A program made the position numbers and the translations under genes. 64,000 nt of DNA from Paulownia fortunei. Taxonomy: Eukaryota; Streptophyta; Magnoliopsida; Lamiales; Paulowniaceae. The DNA is taken from positions 930,001 through 994,000 of the forward strand of contig JAGSPU010001569.1 of NCBI GenBank assembly GCA_019321725.1, written 5' to 3'. The notes beneath the pieces are model-generated. The model was not told the origin of the DNA, searched no databases, and worked only from the letters and a program-made list of their open reading frames with translations. Every line of letters begins with the position of its first letter. Positions within the stretch are counted from its first letter, which is position 1. This document shows, piece after piece, positions 12,601-23,747 of the stretch.

Positions 12601-15600
12601 CTACAACACACCAACAGAAGCAGGAACTTACCCATACACCATAACAGGGATGAGATCTCGACCAGATTTGGCAACAATAGGGTCAAAGCACTCCTGTAAG
12701 ATAATCAAAGTAGAATTAAAACTGCTTTCTATAATGACAACTAAGATTCCCTGGAAGAAGATCGTCCAGGTAACAACAGGGAGCCAAGCATTCACAATAA
12801 ATAATGCATGAAAGATGCATGCAGTGGCATACGTTATTTGATACAGCATATATTCGAAAAGATGAATATGGGTTCCAAACATCATGGATAGTACACCTAA
12901 AACAATAATCTAGCAATGTGCAGAAATTTCAAGAAGAAAGTTCTGCCCGCGAAAGTATATGAATGGTAAACACTTGTTAGATACACTCCAACAGCTTGTC
13001 TGCCTTCTTTTTTATGGTTTTTTCATGCAGAATAGCACATATAAACAGTTATCTAGTGGGCTGACAAATATTTCATAATATCTATCCTAGCTTCCAATTT
13101 TATGTGATTATACCTGCCTGAGATAAAATTACATCAGAACCAGACAGAAAATAAAAATAATTCAATGTCAACACCCCTCTCTCTGGGTTATATGAACCAG
13201 AGTTCTTGATGTTAAATTTAAATGAAGTCTCTTGGTTAAACTGATCTTTGCACATTGTTCGACTTTGACTCGAACATGGTAACCAAGAAACACATAGAAC
13301 AAGACAACATGATCCAGTGTCTACTTTCAAGGGACACCGCTTTCTCAAGGCTGGTCCTAGTTGTATTAACCATATATTCAGGCACATGGTTACTACAGGG
13401 CAAACAATATCCTCCAATATGCAAAGAACCGGATCAAGATAAGGACTTGTAACAAGTGCAATCACAACTCAAGGAGAATCTCAACTTCCTAAATTTTTCA
13501 GTTGCAAAAATAATCCATATCAATTAGGAAAACATTATTTTGGCTGGACAGAAACTAGTTCTTAAATGTTCCCTTCCATCTCAAGAGCTTGCTCTGACGG
13601 TAATTTTAGGAAAGAAATTAAAATAAGTTGTGTTTTCCACATAGCAAGGAATTATTCTTCAATGACTTTTTCTTCAGCAAACATAATATGCAACCTTGCA
13701 GAAGACTTGACATGATGACACCCTGGTATATCAGTAGATAACTAAAAGCTACTGAAGGGTGAAACAGTGGTGAATGCAGGAATATAAATATTTCACATCA
13801 AACCACTTTTACAGCATACATTAGCAAAAGCAGAAGATACTTCAAAAAGTTAGAGGAAAGAGCTTACACGAAAGATTGCTGCAGCTCGGGAAAGTAGTAA
13901 TAAATGTTCAGGAAAACGACTTTTTCCACTTAAAATGCGCCATTGGATCTCATTGTTAGACTCTTCATTTAGACCTATTGCTGCATGCTTCTGATGTATT
14001 GCAGCTGACACTGGAGCTGGAATTACCTCAGGTCCACTGGAAGTCAAATTCTTAAGTACTGAAAAAATCTTACTGCAGTCATGACAACAAAACCATTTAT
14101 CCTTGGGGAGTTCCTGTAACAATGTAATGAATATCGGTTAATAGAAAAATCACCAAATACTTCTGCTTCATTGATACCATAAATATCTGTGACTTACTTT
14201 CAGATCACACAACCCAGATTCACGCAGACAACCAACATGGTACTCCTTCTCGCACTAGACAAAAATATACAATAAAATGTCAATAACAAAAATGATATGC
14301 TAGAAGCATACGAAAAGAATAAAAGATACGGGTAATGAAAATGAGGATAACAGGTCCTAAAGATAGGCAAGTAGGCAAGCAATACTTGATCACACAGTAT
14401 CACTGTCCGGTCATCAAATTTAGCAGCACTGAAGTCCTGAGACCTATAGAACATTACAAAAGAACAAAAATCAGTTATCAGAAACATAACCACATGAACA
14501 TAGACTCTGCAATCAGAACATATGGGAGACATCTGCATATATACTTGAAATATAAATGTTCAATCATGTAAGTAATTATGATTGATCGTGTATCTGTGCA
14601 GCTAAAGATATTGATGTTGAGACAATACATATAATCAGATCATTTATCAACCATTTTTATTCACCAGGAATTGATAATTCGCCAGAATTTTGAGTTTATT
14701 TGTAGTATGTATTCCGATCAATAATAATTTTCTCCATTACTTGTTCCTCATCACTATTTCGTACTCAGCAATCGCTATCCACAAAAGTTCATTCGCCATC
14801 CATATCACCACAAATTATAGGGTACTGATCAAAATAAAGCAAAAATACATACTATTTCTAGCTACTAGCATTGCCAAAATTAACAAGATTTTCAGAATCT
14901 TATATCAAGTAAAACAAAACAACAAAAAATGCAGAAGACAATTAAGAGGTTGAAAAGGTTGCGCAGAAACCTACTGATTAACACTCCTCTGAAAAAGCAG
15001 ACGATGAAATGAACCAAAGAGAGACCATGATTATGGTAAAAACTCCACCAAATTTGTTTAAAGAATTGGATGTATTAGAAAATATGACCAAATGCTCCAA
15101 GCCACTGGTCCATTCCGGACAAAATAATTTCCATGCAAAGAGTCCAAAATTAAAATCCAAAAAACAAAAAAAGTAAGAGGCAGTGAATGAACAGCAACTT
15201 CTGCAAACAGACCTGCAGAAAACACAACCACCAGGCTCAAGTTCTGGTGCTTTAACAACTCTTTTTAGCCTAACAACAATATGCCTCGACTCCCCAGAAG
15301 CTTTTCTACCAGGACCAAATTTGTCTCTGCAGTATGGACAGTGCCAATCATCGGCAGGAAGACACTGCAAACCTAAACAAACTACAAGACATTCAATATA
15401 AATCAATCAGAATAAGGTGAGTAACCTACAAGCAAGTGTAAGGTCCATAAAGCCTACGATACAATTTAGTTCATTTCCAAGTAACAAAAGAGAAGGCAAC
15501 AAGTTGTTGTCACAATCATGAACCAATCTATGTAATATAGAGGCAAATCAAGGCAACAAAATTAAAGAGGCTGCCACATACACGCCAATTGCATGAAGCC

Positions 15601-18600
15601 CCCCAACAACATTAAAAAGACAAACTTGGGTGGGGGTGGTATGTCCAGGTCGCACTGACCAACATCCTGATATAAGCATTTTGCAGTCACTTCATAAGTG
15701 CACAAACTAGGTAGGCTTGGAATAAGGCTAAGGAAACAGGACTAAAGCATTTCAAGGGTAGCATATGCTTCAGTAATCAGTATTACAAAGAAATATACGT
15801 CACATGACTTCAGTGAGTGTCAACTTTCCTACTTGGAAGGTGATAGCCTTAACAACCACCAGATCATAAAATTTTATAACCCCATTGGGGAAGCAGATAT
15901 TAATATTTGTGATCAATCAATACATAAAAGGAGTCCCCCATTTCAGCTATGCTTGATATTATGAACAAACTTCTTTGCCAAGCAAAAGAATAACGAAGAT
16001 TATATTCCTTCAACCACAATAATCAAAGCAATATGTGATCAACTTGGGGAAGATATATTGCCAATTGAACCTCTATAAAAAAATAATTCAGTTAAGAATA
16101 ATGTGTATGTATGCAATTCCTAAAGCAAAAACACACAAATAGATGCTTTTTAACAAACATAATATGATATTCACCCTTTAAGGTGGATTGCTTACTGAAG
16201 GCGATTCATATTGAAACAGCTAAGCAGGCATTGAAATTAAGAGATAGAGAAAACATAAAACTGAGGTGAAAGAAAAAAGAAATCAACAATAGAGGAAAAT
16301 CAAAAGCCACCTGCGTGAAAGGCTCGAGGGCATCCATAGCATAAAATAAACTCCCTCCACCTCCGCATACAGCACACATATCGTCACTGCCACTGGTAGC
16401 AAGATTTTGACCACTTGCCAACATCAAGGCTATATCATGAAGTGTCAAGCCACTGGATGTATAAATATGACGATAGCTGCAAAAGACAAATCATTATGTC
16501 ACTCAGAGTCGACAGAATACAAACTTAATTTTCTTGTGTTCAAAAGCTACCCACGGTTGTCGTTTTGCTGCCCATCCAGCATGAGCCTCAAACTGGGAAG
16601 GACTAATCTGTTTAAAAAAGAAATATAATAGCATGAATCAGAAGGAAAATTTTTGAGGCAGGGAGACAGCAAAGCACAGGTAGTTCTGCAACTAGACCAA
16701 TTAATGAAGCAGAAAGTATAATCAAGAGACAAATAAACTCACTTCTGTGTTACAACAACTACAGACTATTCCATTCCCCTGCTTGTAACCCCCAAGAATC
16801 CTCTGGGATAAGACAAAAGTTACCAAATTTTCCACAATGACAACCAATAAACAATAAGGAAATCAAAGTGCGTAGATTGAAATACAACCTTTCCTTTGGA
16901 ATAATAAGCTAAATCTGTCCCATCAGGCAGTCCATTTGCCATGAAAAGTAATTTATGTAAATCATTGTCCCTGTAGCATGTTAACCCTATAATATTAGAG
17001 GTAGACCAAAGTAAAAAAAGATGGGGAAAAAAATGAGTGACAAGAAATTCAGAATAAAATCAACAATGACAACAAGCTTGCCTTTTTTTTGTGCCACCTT
17101 CAGATGCTTTCTTCTGTTCCCAAACTGAGCTAGAAAAATAGTGCCTTGGCCTACAAAAGAAATGGATGTTGAGAAAAAGACAACAATGCATTTACAATAG
17201 AGAAAGAAGTGGAGAAAAGGAGGTAAGAAAACAAACTTCTTGATCAGACGCTTCCGCTCAACTGGTACTTGTACATAGATTTGCTGATTCAAGGGACTGA
17301 TCTGAGAATAATGACATGAAGCAGGACAATGGCTCCCTTCAGTAGGCTGACTACGATAGCTGAAAGGTCATGATAAAAAATTGAGTGAGAAGATTGACCA
17401 TAATCAAGAGATCCACCAAAGTCAACAGGTACCGATCAAAAGTTTATATAGCAGCAACAAAAGAATTTCCAATGTTGCAAGCTATCAGCACAATCTACTC
17501 GACTACTACTCAAGGTGCCAAAAAGGTTGTGAATACTCTACGTAAATCCTAGAAATGCAATTGAAACCACCAAGCATTCGACCTAAACAACAGAAGTTTA
17601 CATCTTTATTTTCTTTTTTATGAATCTGGTCTAAAAATTTAAGAAAATCATTTTGATTAGGTGTTTAGGTCAGCGCCCAAGTGTTGAACTAATTTCGATT
17701 CACACCATATATTAGTCTATAGAAAAGTTACTTTTCAAGATTGCTCGATTTGAATTTGTCAAACAAAAATGCCGGGTAAGGAAGAAATGCATTCACTTCA
17801 TCTAATTCTTGTATTTTTGCTACCTGATTAAAATACACAAGACCAGCATGACACATGGTTGATGTGGACAACACAAGACTTAAAATTAGTTGTTCACTAT
17901 GCGGAATATAAAATATAAATCAATGGCTAGCTATTGTAATATGTAAGTGCAGGTGGAAAGAAGTAAATAGTCAAACATACAAGACTGATAGGGCAATCAA
18001 ACCTGTCTCAACTCAACTAACTTATGCTTGGTTATCTCACACAATTATATGCACCAACAAATTAAAAGCAAAAATTGTACCTGGAGGTGGAGTAATACAT
18101 GCCAAAATGCCTGTTTCGGTAAACACTATCTGCATAAGCTACATCATTGCCACATTGGAGACTTGCTGCAACAATTTGAGAACAAGTCAGAATCTAATAA
18201 ATATCCCATGTAGAAACCTAATCTTCCAATCAAAGTACTTTGGCAACAGCACAAAGAGAGAAAATTGACTCATAAGCCCGAAAACACCACCAATTGGCTT
18301 TCATTTTCCCTTGAAAAGTCTTAAAGTAATTGATACAAGGTCCACCTAATGAATAAAATTGGAGTTGATCAAGAAATGCATTCAATCGTAAAAAAGGAGA
18401 ATTGAGTAATAGTTTACCAGGAAAAGTTTAGCATTCTATCAAGCGAGAGTTGGCCAAGATCTTAAAAAGTTGTTAAAACTTTGATGCAGTAAGTATGCTT
18501 TTGATACTTCGATAGTTCAACTCTCCTTTCTCTAAACTATTAATTAAATCAAGACCACTTTTTCTACTCAATTAAGACAAAGAAGCCTCAGATCCCTAAG

Positions 18601-20775
18601 CGTTGCTCAAAAAAGATGGTTGATTCCATACAAACCAGGTTAGAAACTATTAGAGGCACATCCACCTTAAACTCAGATGGCAGCACAGGATGCCTACTAA
18701 GTTACATTGCCTAATTTTCCAGGGATTTGCGGTTAGATTACTCCCTGCCCGGAAAGCATACAAAAAGTGACTCTGGAAATATATCCCCTCTTCCAATCTT
18801 ATGAAAACAACTAATTTCAGACAGCCATCATAATCAATTTAAGAAAAACTTGAAGGGGAACAAAAGGGCAACTAAATAATAGGTGCTGATATCAAAGTTA
18901 CCTTTCCAGACCTGGAAATACTCCTCATTTACTGAAGAACCAGCCACAGCTTTTATCACGTCATTTAGTGCGCTAAGAGGAGCGGTCTTCAGTTCTTGAA
19001 TTATACTATAAATAGGTTTCCCATTCTCCAAATATATATGATTGTTTGGATGCCTAGTCTTGGTACCAGCATGGAGTTCGAACTCATAGGCACTAACCAC
19101 CTGCTTATACCATATATATGTCTCACAAAATAAACACACACCTAAGTAAACAGTTTAACTTGCAGTTGCGACTTACTTTAGAGAAGTTGCAGATGGAACA
19201 ACCACATAAGTAACCAGAGTCTCTAATGATTCCTGGAATCTCTTTCTAGCAATCATTTAGAAAACAAAATTAAGGGCCAGACCAGTAAAACTACAATCAT
19301 CAACAATATATCAGTAACAAAGCAAAATACAAGACATAACTTACCTCCCCTGATATTGAAATGTACTTCACTCTGGCTCCTTCCAAAATTCTAGTAGATA
19401 AAAGCTTTTTAACATTTGTAGGGTAATTATTTGGAATTATCTTCTTAGACATCTTCAGTTCCCTGTTTGGAATGCATGAGAAAGGACTTTGTGTGTCATG
19501 AAACTCACTCCCATCTATTCTTAAATTCATTTCTGCATTTTCCAAAGCATTCCACCCATGATTCTGAAAGCCATTACTAGTTAAAGGTTGAGAATCAGAT
19601 ACAGATAATTCGTTATCATAATAGTCCTCTTGAAATTCATCATACACCATGGGCTTAACAACCGATCGTCCACTATCATAATCCTCCTTGCATTTACTAA
19701 ACTTAAATGTAATCTTCCTAATACCAGTCGTGCTAACATGCTTGGGAATTTCAAGCATGACACACGATGTGGAAACTGATTCCTTTTTGTGATTTCTATT
19801 GTGCTCTGTTTCATGGCAACTTCCATCAACAGTTGGATTTCGAGGACAAGCAGACGTAATCTCACCACAGCCACCGTGATCATTACCAAGCACATCTAGT
19901 AGTTGGCTGCTAAGCGTCAAACTAGATGTAGCATGCTTTGGGGACTGATTTGGATTTGAAACTTCAGAATATACATCATCATTGGAAGTCTCTTTCACTT
20001 TATTTTTAGGACAAGGCTCCAACCCAAAGTCATTCAGTGCTTCTTTCACCTCATTGCTAACATAAAATGTCTCCAAGTTACCATCCAAAGCATGATTCTG
20101 AGCACAGGGTTCTATTTCACTGACATTCATTACTTCATTTGGCTCTAAATGTGCATCATTTGGTGGTTGCTTCCGTAACTTTTTCATGCAATGCTTGTCC
20201 ACAGTGTCATTTTCCTGACTTTTTGCAAAGGGCTCTGGCTCTGTACTATCCAAAACTTCCTTAGCATGAGATCCAGTGCAAGCTTCAAACTCAAAAGAGT
20301 TCCCAACTTCCTTCACTTGAATATCAGAGCAAGGTTTTGATTCAGTAGCGTCCTCAACATCCTTGACATGGGTTTTCAAATTCTGTAGTTCTATGTCATT
20401 CGAAACTTCCTCTGTCTGACGTTCAACAGAACAGTCTAACTTCGTGTTTTCCAGTACCACGTCCCTTTCCTGCATTGCACTGCAAATTCCTTCCTCAGAA
20501 CTAACAAAAACTTCCATTTCACTGCTTGCCGCACAAGGTCCCATTTCAGTACCATTACATGCTTCCTTTGCCACCTCCTTTGAACATGACTCTGCGTCAG
20601 CACCAACGCCTATAGGCCTTATACAATGCTTGCCACTTGTTGATTCAATCCTTAATGAACTGTCAATTTCCATCACATCGACACTCTCATGCAAAACAGC
20701 CACTGAAACTTCACCTTCCCTTTCCCCCATCCACAAGCAACCCCACTCACAGACACAAATCAAGTAATCAGCCAT
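9613..20775 (-). CDS. PHD-finger / Tify-domain-binding / GNAT acetyltransferase-like nuclear protein (At2g36720-type)
   Basis: Likely nuclear chromatin protein of the 'acyl-CoA N-acyltransferase with RING/FYVE/PHD finger' family, related to IDM1/ROS4. Nineteen exons: 19345-20775, 19177-19245, 18902-19100, 18081-18165, 17237-17359, 17082-17150, 16889-16970, 16743-16802, 16555-16607, 16311-16476, 15213-15381, 14386-14443, 14198-14254, 13868-14113, 12632-12693, 11634-11690, 11425-11518, 10817-10957, 9613-9699. Predicted 1,102 residues: acidic Cys/Glu-rich N-terminus (1 to ~455); Tify-binding modules at ~465-545 (CGCSICNFSKVVSAYEFE) and ~675-745 (CSCCNTEISPSQFEAHAG); PHD finger ~755-805 (CPRAFHAVCLGLQCLP, WHCPYC); second PHD-like finger ~830-890 (VILCDQCEKEYHVGC); GNAT fold ~930-1080 with NQGKGYFQALF. 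The start is the first ATG; the frame is open upstream only from TTG. Exon 16311-16476 lacks one G in GGGG within the first PHD. Intron 16971-17081 uses a GC donor. Confidence 0.9.
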
Positions 20776-23133
20776 AAGACTCCTACTCCGCACACACACA
20801 CACAGAGTTAAACCCAAAAAAGAATATTAATATTTGAAGATATCCCAAGCGTTTTCCTTAATTGCACTCATTCAAGCTCCATCTCCAACTTAACTCAACA
20901 AATACCGAAAAACAATAGTTTCTCAAACGATATTCAGCGGAAAACACGTAAGAATTTAAGTTCCTTCACGTAATTTAATGTCTCATAGAGAAAACAACGA
21001 CCCCGAGAAAAATGAAAGCCTCTACTCAATCCAATAACTAACTTCCCAAGCCATTTTTTCCAAAAACTCCGAAATCTATACTAGAACTGAGATTAGGGCT
21101 TAATATCCGTTTAAACCTACCTCTTTAACCAAGAATCGAATTGAAATATAATCCTCCCTCTGAAAAAACTTCCATAGATCTGATTACAAATATCATTTAT
21201 TTATTTATTTATTCATGAGTATTTCTTGTCTATTAAGTCTGAGTTTTTTAGATTTGGAAGAAACGAGAAGAAAATTTGGGTGGAATGCTGATAGGGGTGA
21301 AATTGATGGGCCGGAGTTTTATACGTATATTTTTTTTGAGTGGGTCCGTTCCAGGTGTAGTCTGTTCTTAGGCCACGTGGTGGGTAGATGAGCTGCGAGC
21401 TTCGAGCTGCGAGCTTCGAGATCTGTTCTAGATGAAATTATTTGATGTGGGGGAGGGGTGACCGGCTTCTCTCCGGTATGATTTGCTCCGGTATTTTCAG
21501 TTTCAGCCAAAAACGTTTCCTTTGAATGAGTGAAGGCAGAAACGACCAAAAATGAATGAACCGATAATGCATTCATGTCATGTTGATATGGCCCACCGGC
21601 CCATTGATGATGATGATGATGATATTACAATATTATTATTGCGTTCCAAACTGAATAATCCATCATTTATTTTTACTGTTGATAAGTTAATAAAAAAATT
21701 ACCTATTATTTTAAAGCTATTTGAATATTACTAAAGTAACATAATACTTTTCAGGTTTGGAAATTTTACAATATGATAAAATTATTTAAAAAAAATAGTT
21801 AAAAGAATAAACCGTATGGATAGAACATTCAATCTGGATGAAGAGAATGTGATAAAATACACCTGTCACACACTAAATTATTCGATATGCATCCTTTTAT
21901 CATTATAAACCTGTAAAATCTCCATACAATTGAGGGAATTTAATATCTGATTAAATGTGGCTAGCCCTAATGGGAAAAATTTGAGTATTATGAGTTTAAA
22001 TTTTTTTGATAATAAGAGCGTAACGTGTCTGTATTCGCTCCACGCTATAGGTGGATTTATTAAAAGAATAATTAAGGTGAAAATTTGACTCAAATTTACA
22101 TAGTTTATATCATCGTATTTACCCAAATAACGAATTAGAGTACGTCATCTCCCATTATTACTCCATTATACTTGACATGCTATACAATTAGTCAATGGTT
22201 AAGGACCCTTATGTCATTGTATGTACCAATAGGGCAGCGTGGTAATTGTAACTACTCTTAAGAAATTGTAACTACCTTAAGAACAAGAATGTAAACTACT
22301 CATTGGGCATTGCTATGACCAATACGTCCCCAAAATCTCAAATTTGAATCAAGAATTAGAAAAAGTAATGCCCATAGCAATGCCCCTTGAAAACGAGCAT
22401 GCTAGTAATTTTAACTCAAAAAAGGTCAAACGTGATAATTGATTTCATCCTGCCCTTACTTATAAATGCACCCTTTCTTTCATTGTTTTTGTAAGTTCAC
22501 TAATATTTGAGAATGCTCCCGTTTTGCTTTCTAGTCTAGTTTTATTAATACGTTCCATTGATTTCAACATCGAATGGTTGAGTGGAAAACTCAACACTTC
22601 CGCATAGGACCATAATGGACCATTATTTATTTTTCTTCGTCGCATACTAGTATTGAATAGTAGAGATTGTATAAAAATTTTCACAAATTACTATGTATTT
22701 TATAGTCTTGTTTTTCATATTATAAAACTTCGATTTTTAGTTAAGGTATCCAACCGTCACGTCCGATCAAATTACTGCACTGTGACTTGCTTGCACAACT
22801 TTTTTCACCATTAATCTACTACTCACAAATTACTGCACTATGACTTGCACAAATTATGTCACGTCCGATCAAATTACATACCTAATGCCCTAAGTTTTCA
22901 ATTGTATCTTTATTTGGTTATAAATTATTTTTATCCTCTTTGCATTGGCAACATTAATTAGTACTATTTGAATGAGACCAAGATTCATAAAAACAACAGA
23001 AGAACTATCCATGCTTAATAGAAGGAAAAAACAGACTTTTCGAAACATTAATGACCACAAAATTAAGCTAATAAGACAAAATTAGGTAAAACTCGGGGTT
23101 TTCAGCACATTGAATCGACTTTTTGAGCCTAAG
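20776..23133. other. Intergenic: PHD/GNAT gene 5' region and 3' flank of oleosin
   Basis: The left part (to about 21260) is probably the 5' UTR/promoter of the PHD/GNAT gene, with a (CA)n tract at 20794-20805. A GAT microsatellite is at 21605-21622. A short hairpin element at 22305-22385 is listed separately. The remainder is AT-rich without convincing coding sequence. Confidence 0.55.
22305..22385. mobile_element. Short hairpin / MITE-like inverted repeat
   Basis: GGGCATTGCTATG at 22305-22317 is matched perfectly by its reverse complement at 22373-22385. The similarity extends imperfectly inward (GACCAATA against GGGCATTA). The 81-bp unit could be a tiny non-autonomous transposon or a hairpin. 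I see no clear target duplication, so mobility is inference. Confidence 0.4.
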
Positions 23134-23616
23134 TCAAGCACCAGGAGCAGCATCCTTAACCTTACTATGCAAGTACCCTCCGTGCTCCCTAGCATAGTCC
23201 TTGGCATGGCTGGCCGTGTCAGCAACTCCGGTTCTTGAGTAATCAAACCTGTCCGAACCGGACGGGTGGAAACCCCTGAAATACCTGTAGAGCCAAGACA
23301 ATGCGGCCGCAGTAGCGAAGGCGAAACCACAAAATGATATAAAACCAGTGGCGGCGATTAAGAACAAAATGCCAGCAGGAATCCATATGGGACTGGAGAT
23401 GAGAATCAATGGCGCCAAGAAAATGAGGCCGAGAAACGTGGCGGTGAGGGTTAGACCGGTGAGGAGGAGCAGAATGCCGCTGGAGATTGTGAGTGTGGCG
23501 AAACCGATGAGTTGGATTGAGTTTGGTGCGTGCTCTCTCAGTTTTTGTAGGAAGGAGCTGCTGGTGGTTGAGCCGGCGGCGGCGCGTCTTCTTGATGAAT
23601 ATTGCCTATCAGTCAT
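23134..23616 (-). CDS. Oleosin, low-molecular-weight (L) type
   Basis: Structural protein of seed oil bodies. It sits in the phospholipid monolayer of lipid droplets and stops them fusing. A single exon encodes 160 residues, normal for the L isoform. The N-terminus (1-32) is polar. A long uninterrupted hydrophobic hairpin spans about residues 34-106. The diagnostic proline knot P-x5-S-P-x3-P is PLILISSPIWIP at 69-80. The C-terminal tail is amphipathic, ends KVKDAAPGA and lacks the insertion of the H isoform. The frame is intact from ATG to TGA and the start is the only sensible ATG. The proximal promoter carries RY and ABRE/G-box motifs, which fits seed expression. Identification is secure. 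Confidence 0.97.
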   Translation of the reverse strand: MTDRQYSSRRRAAAGSTTSSSFLQKLREHAPNSIQLIGFATLTISSGILLLLTGLTLTATFLGLIFLAPLILISSPIWIPAGILFLIAATGFISFCGFAFATAAALSWLYRYFRGFHPSGSDRFDYSRTGVADTASHAKDYAREHGGYLHSKVKDAAPGA

Positions 23617-23728
23617 TGTTGAGTGAGGCGAAGTTGATAAGAGACAAGAGGGTGGGTGGGTGATTTAGATGATCGGAGGGTAATTGGAGCTAGTTGGCGG
23701 ATAGAGTGACTCGTGTGGCCGTTGGTCT

Positions 23729-23747
23729 CATGCAAGGGAACACGTGG
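23729..23747 (-). promoter_or_regulatory. RY element plus ABRE/G-box in the oleosin promoter
   Basis: CATGCA (23729-23734, RY core, bound by B3 factors such as ABI3/FUS3/LEC2) lies five bases from ACACGTGG (23740-23747, ABRE/G-box, bound by bZIP factors such as ABI5). The pair is about 113-131 bp upstream of the oleosin ATG. This is the usual combination in seed-maturation promoters. Motifs are seen directly; binding is inferred. Confidence 0.7.

Noticed and set aside
12377..13465. Several frames of 60-120 codons on both strands between PHD/GNAT exons
   Set aside because: They lie in introns of that gene; the true exon here is only 12632-12693. Others are chance frames.
14690..15406. Frames of 87 and 142 codons
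   Set aside because: The 142-codon minus frame only contains the PHD exon 15213-15381 read through into intron; the plus frame is intronic and lacks coding character.
20444..20767. 107-codon frame on the plus strand
   Set aside because: Antisense shadow of the first large exon of the PHD/GNAT gene.
19300..20817. Start of the PHD/GNAT protein at 20817
   Set aside because: The codon there is TTG; the first in-frame ATG is at 20775.
23348..23626. 92-codon plus-strand frame
   Set aside because: Antisense of the oleosin gene, whose protein is unmistakable.
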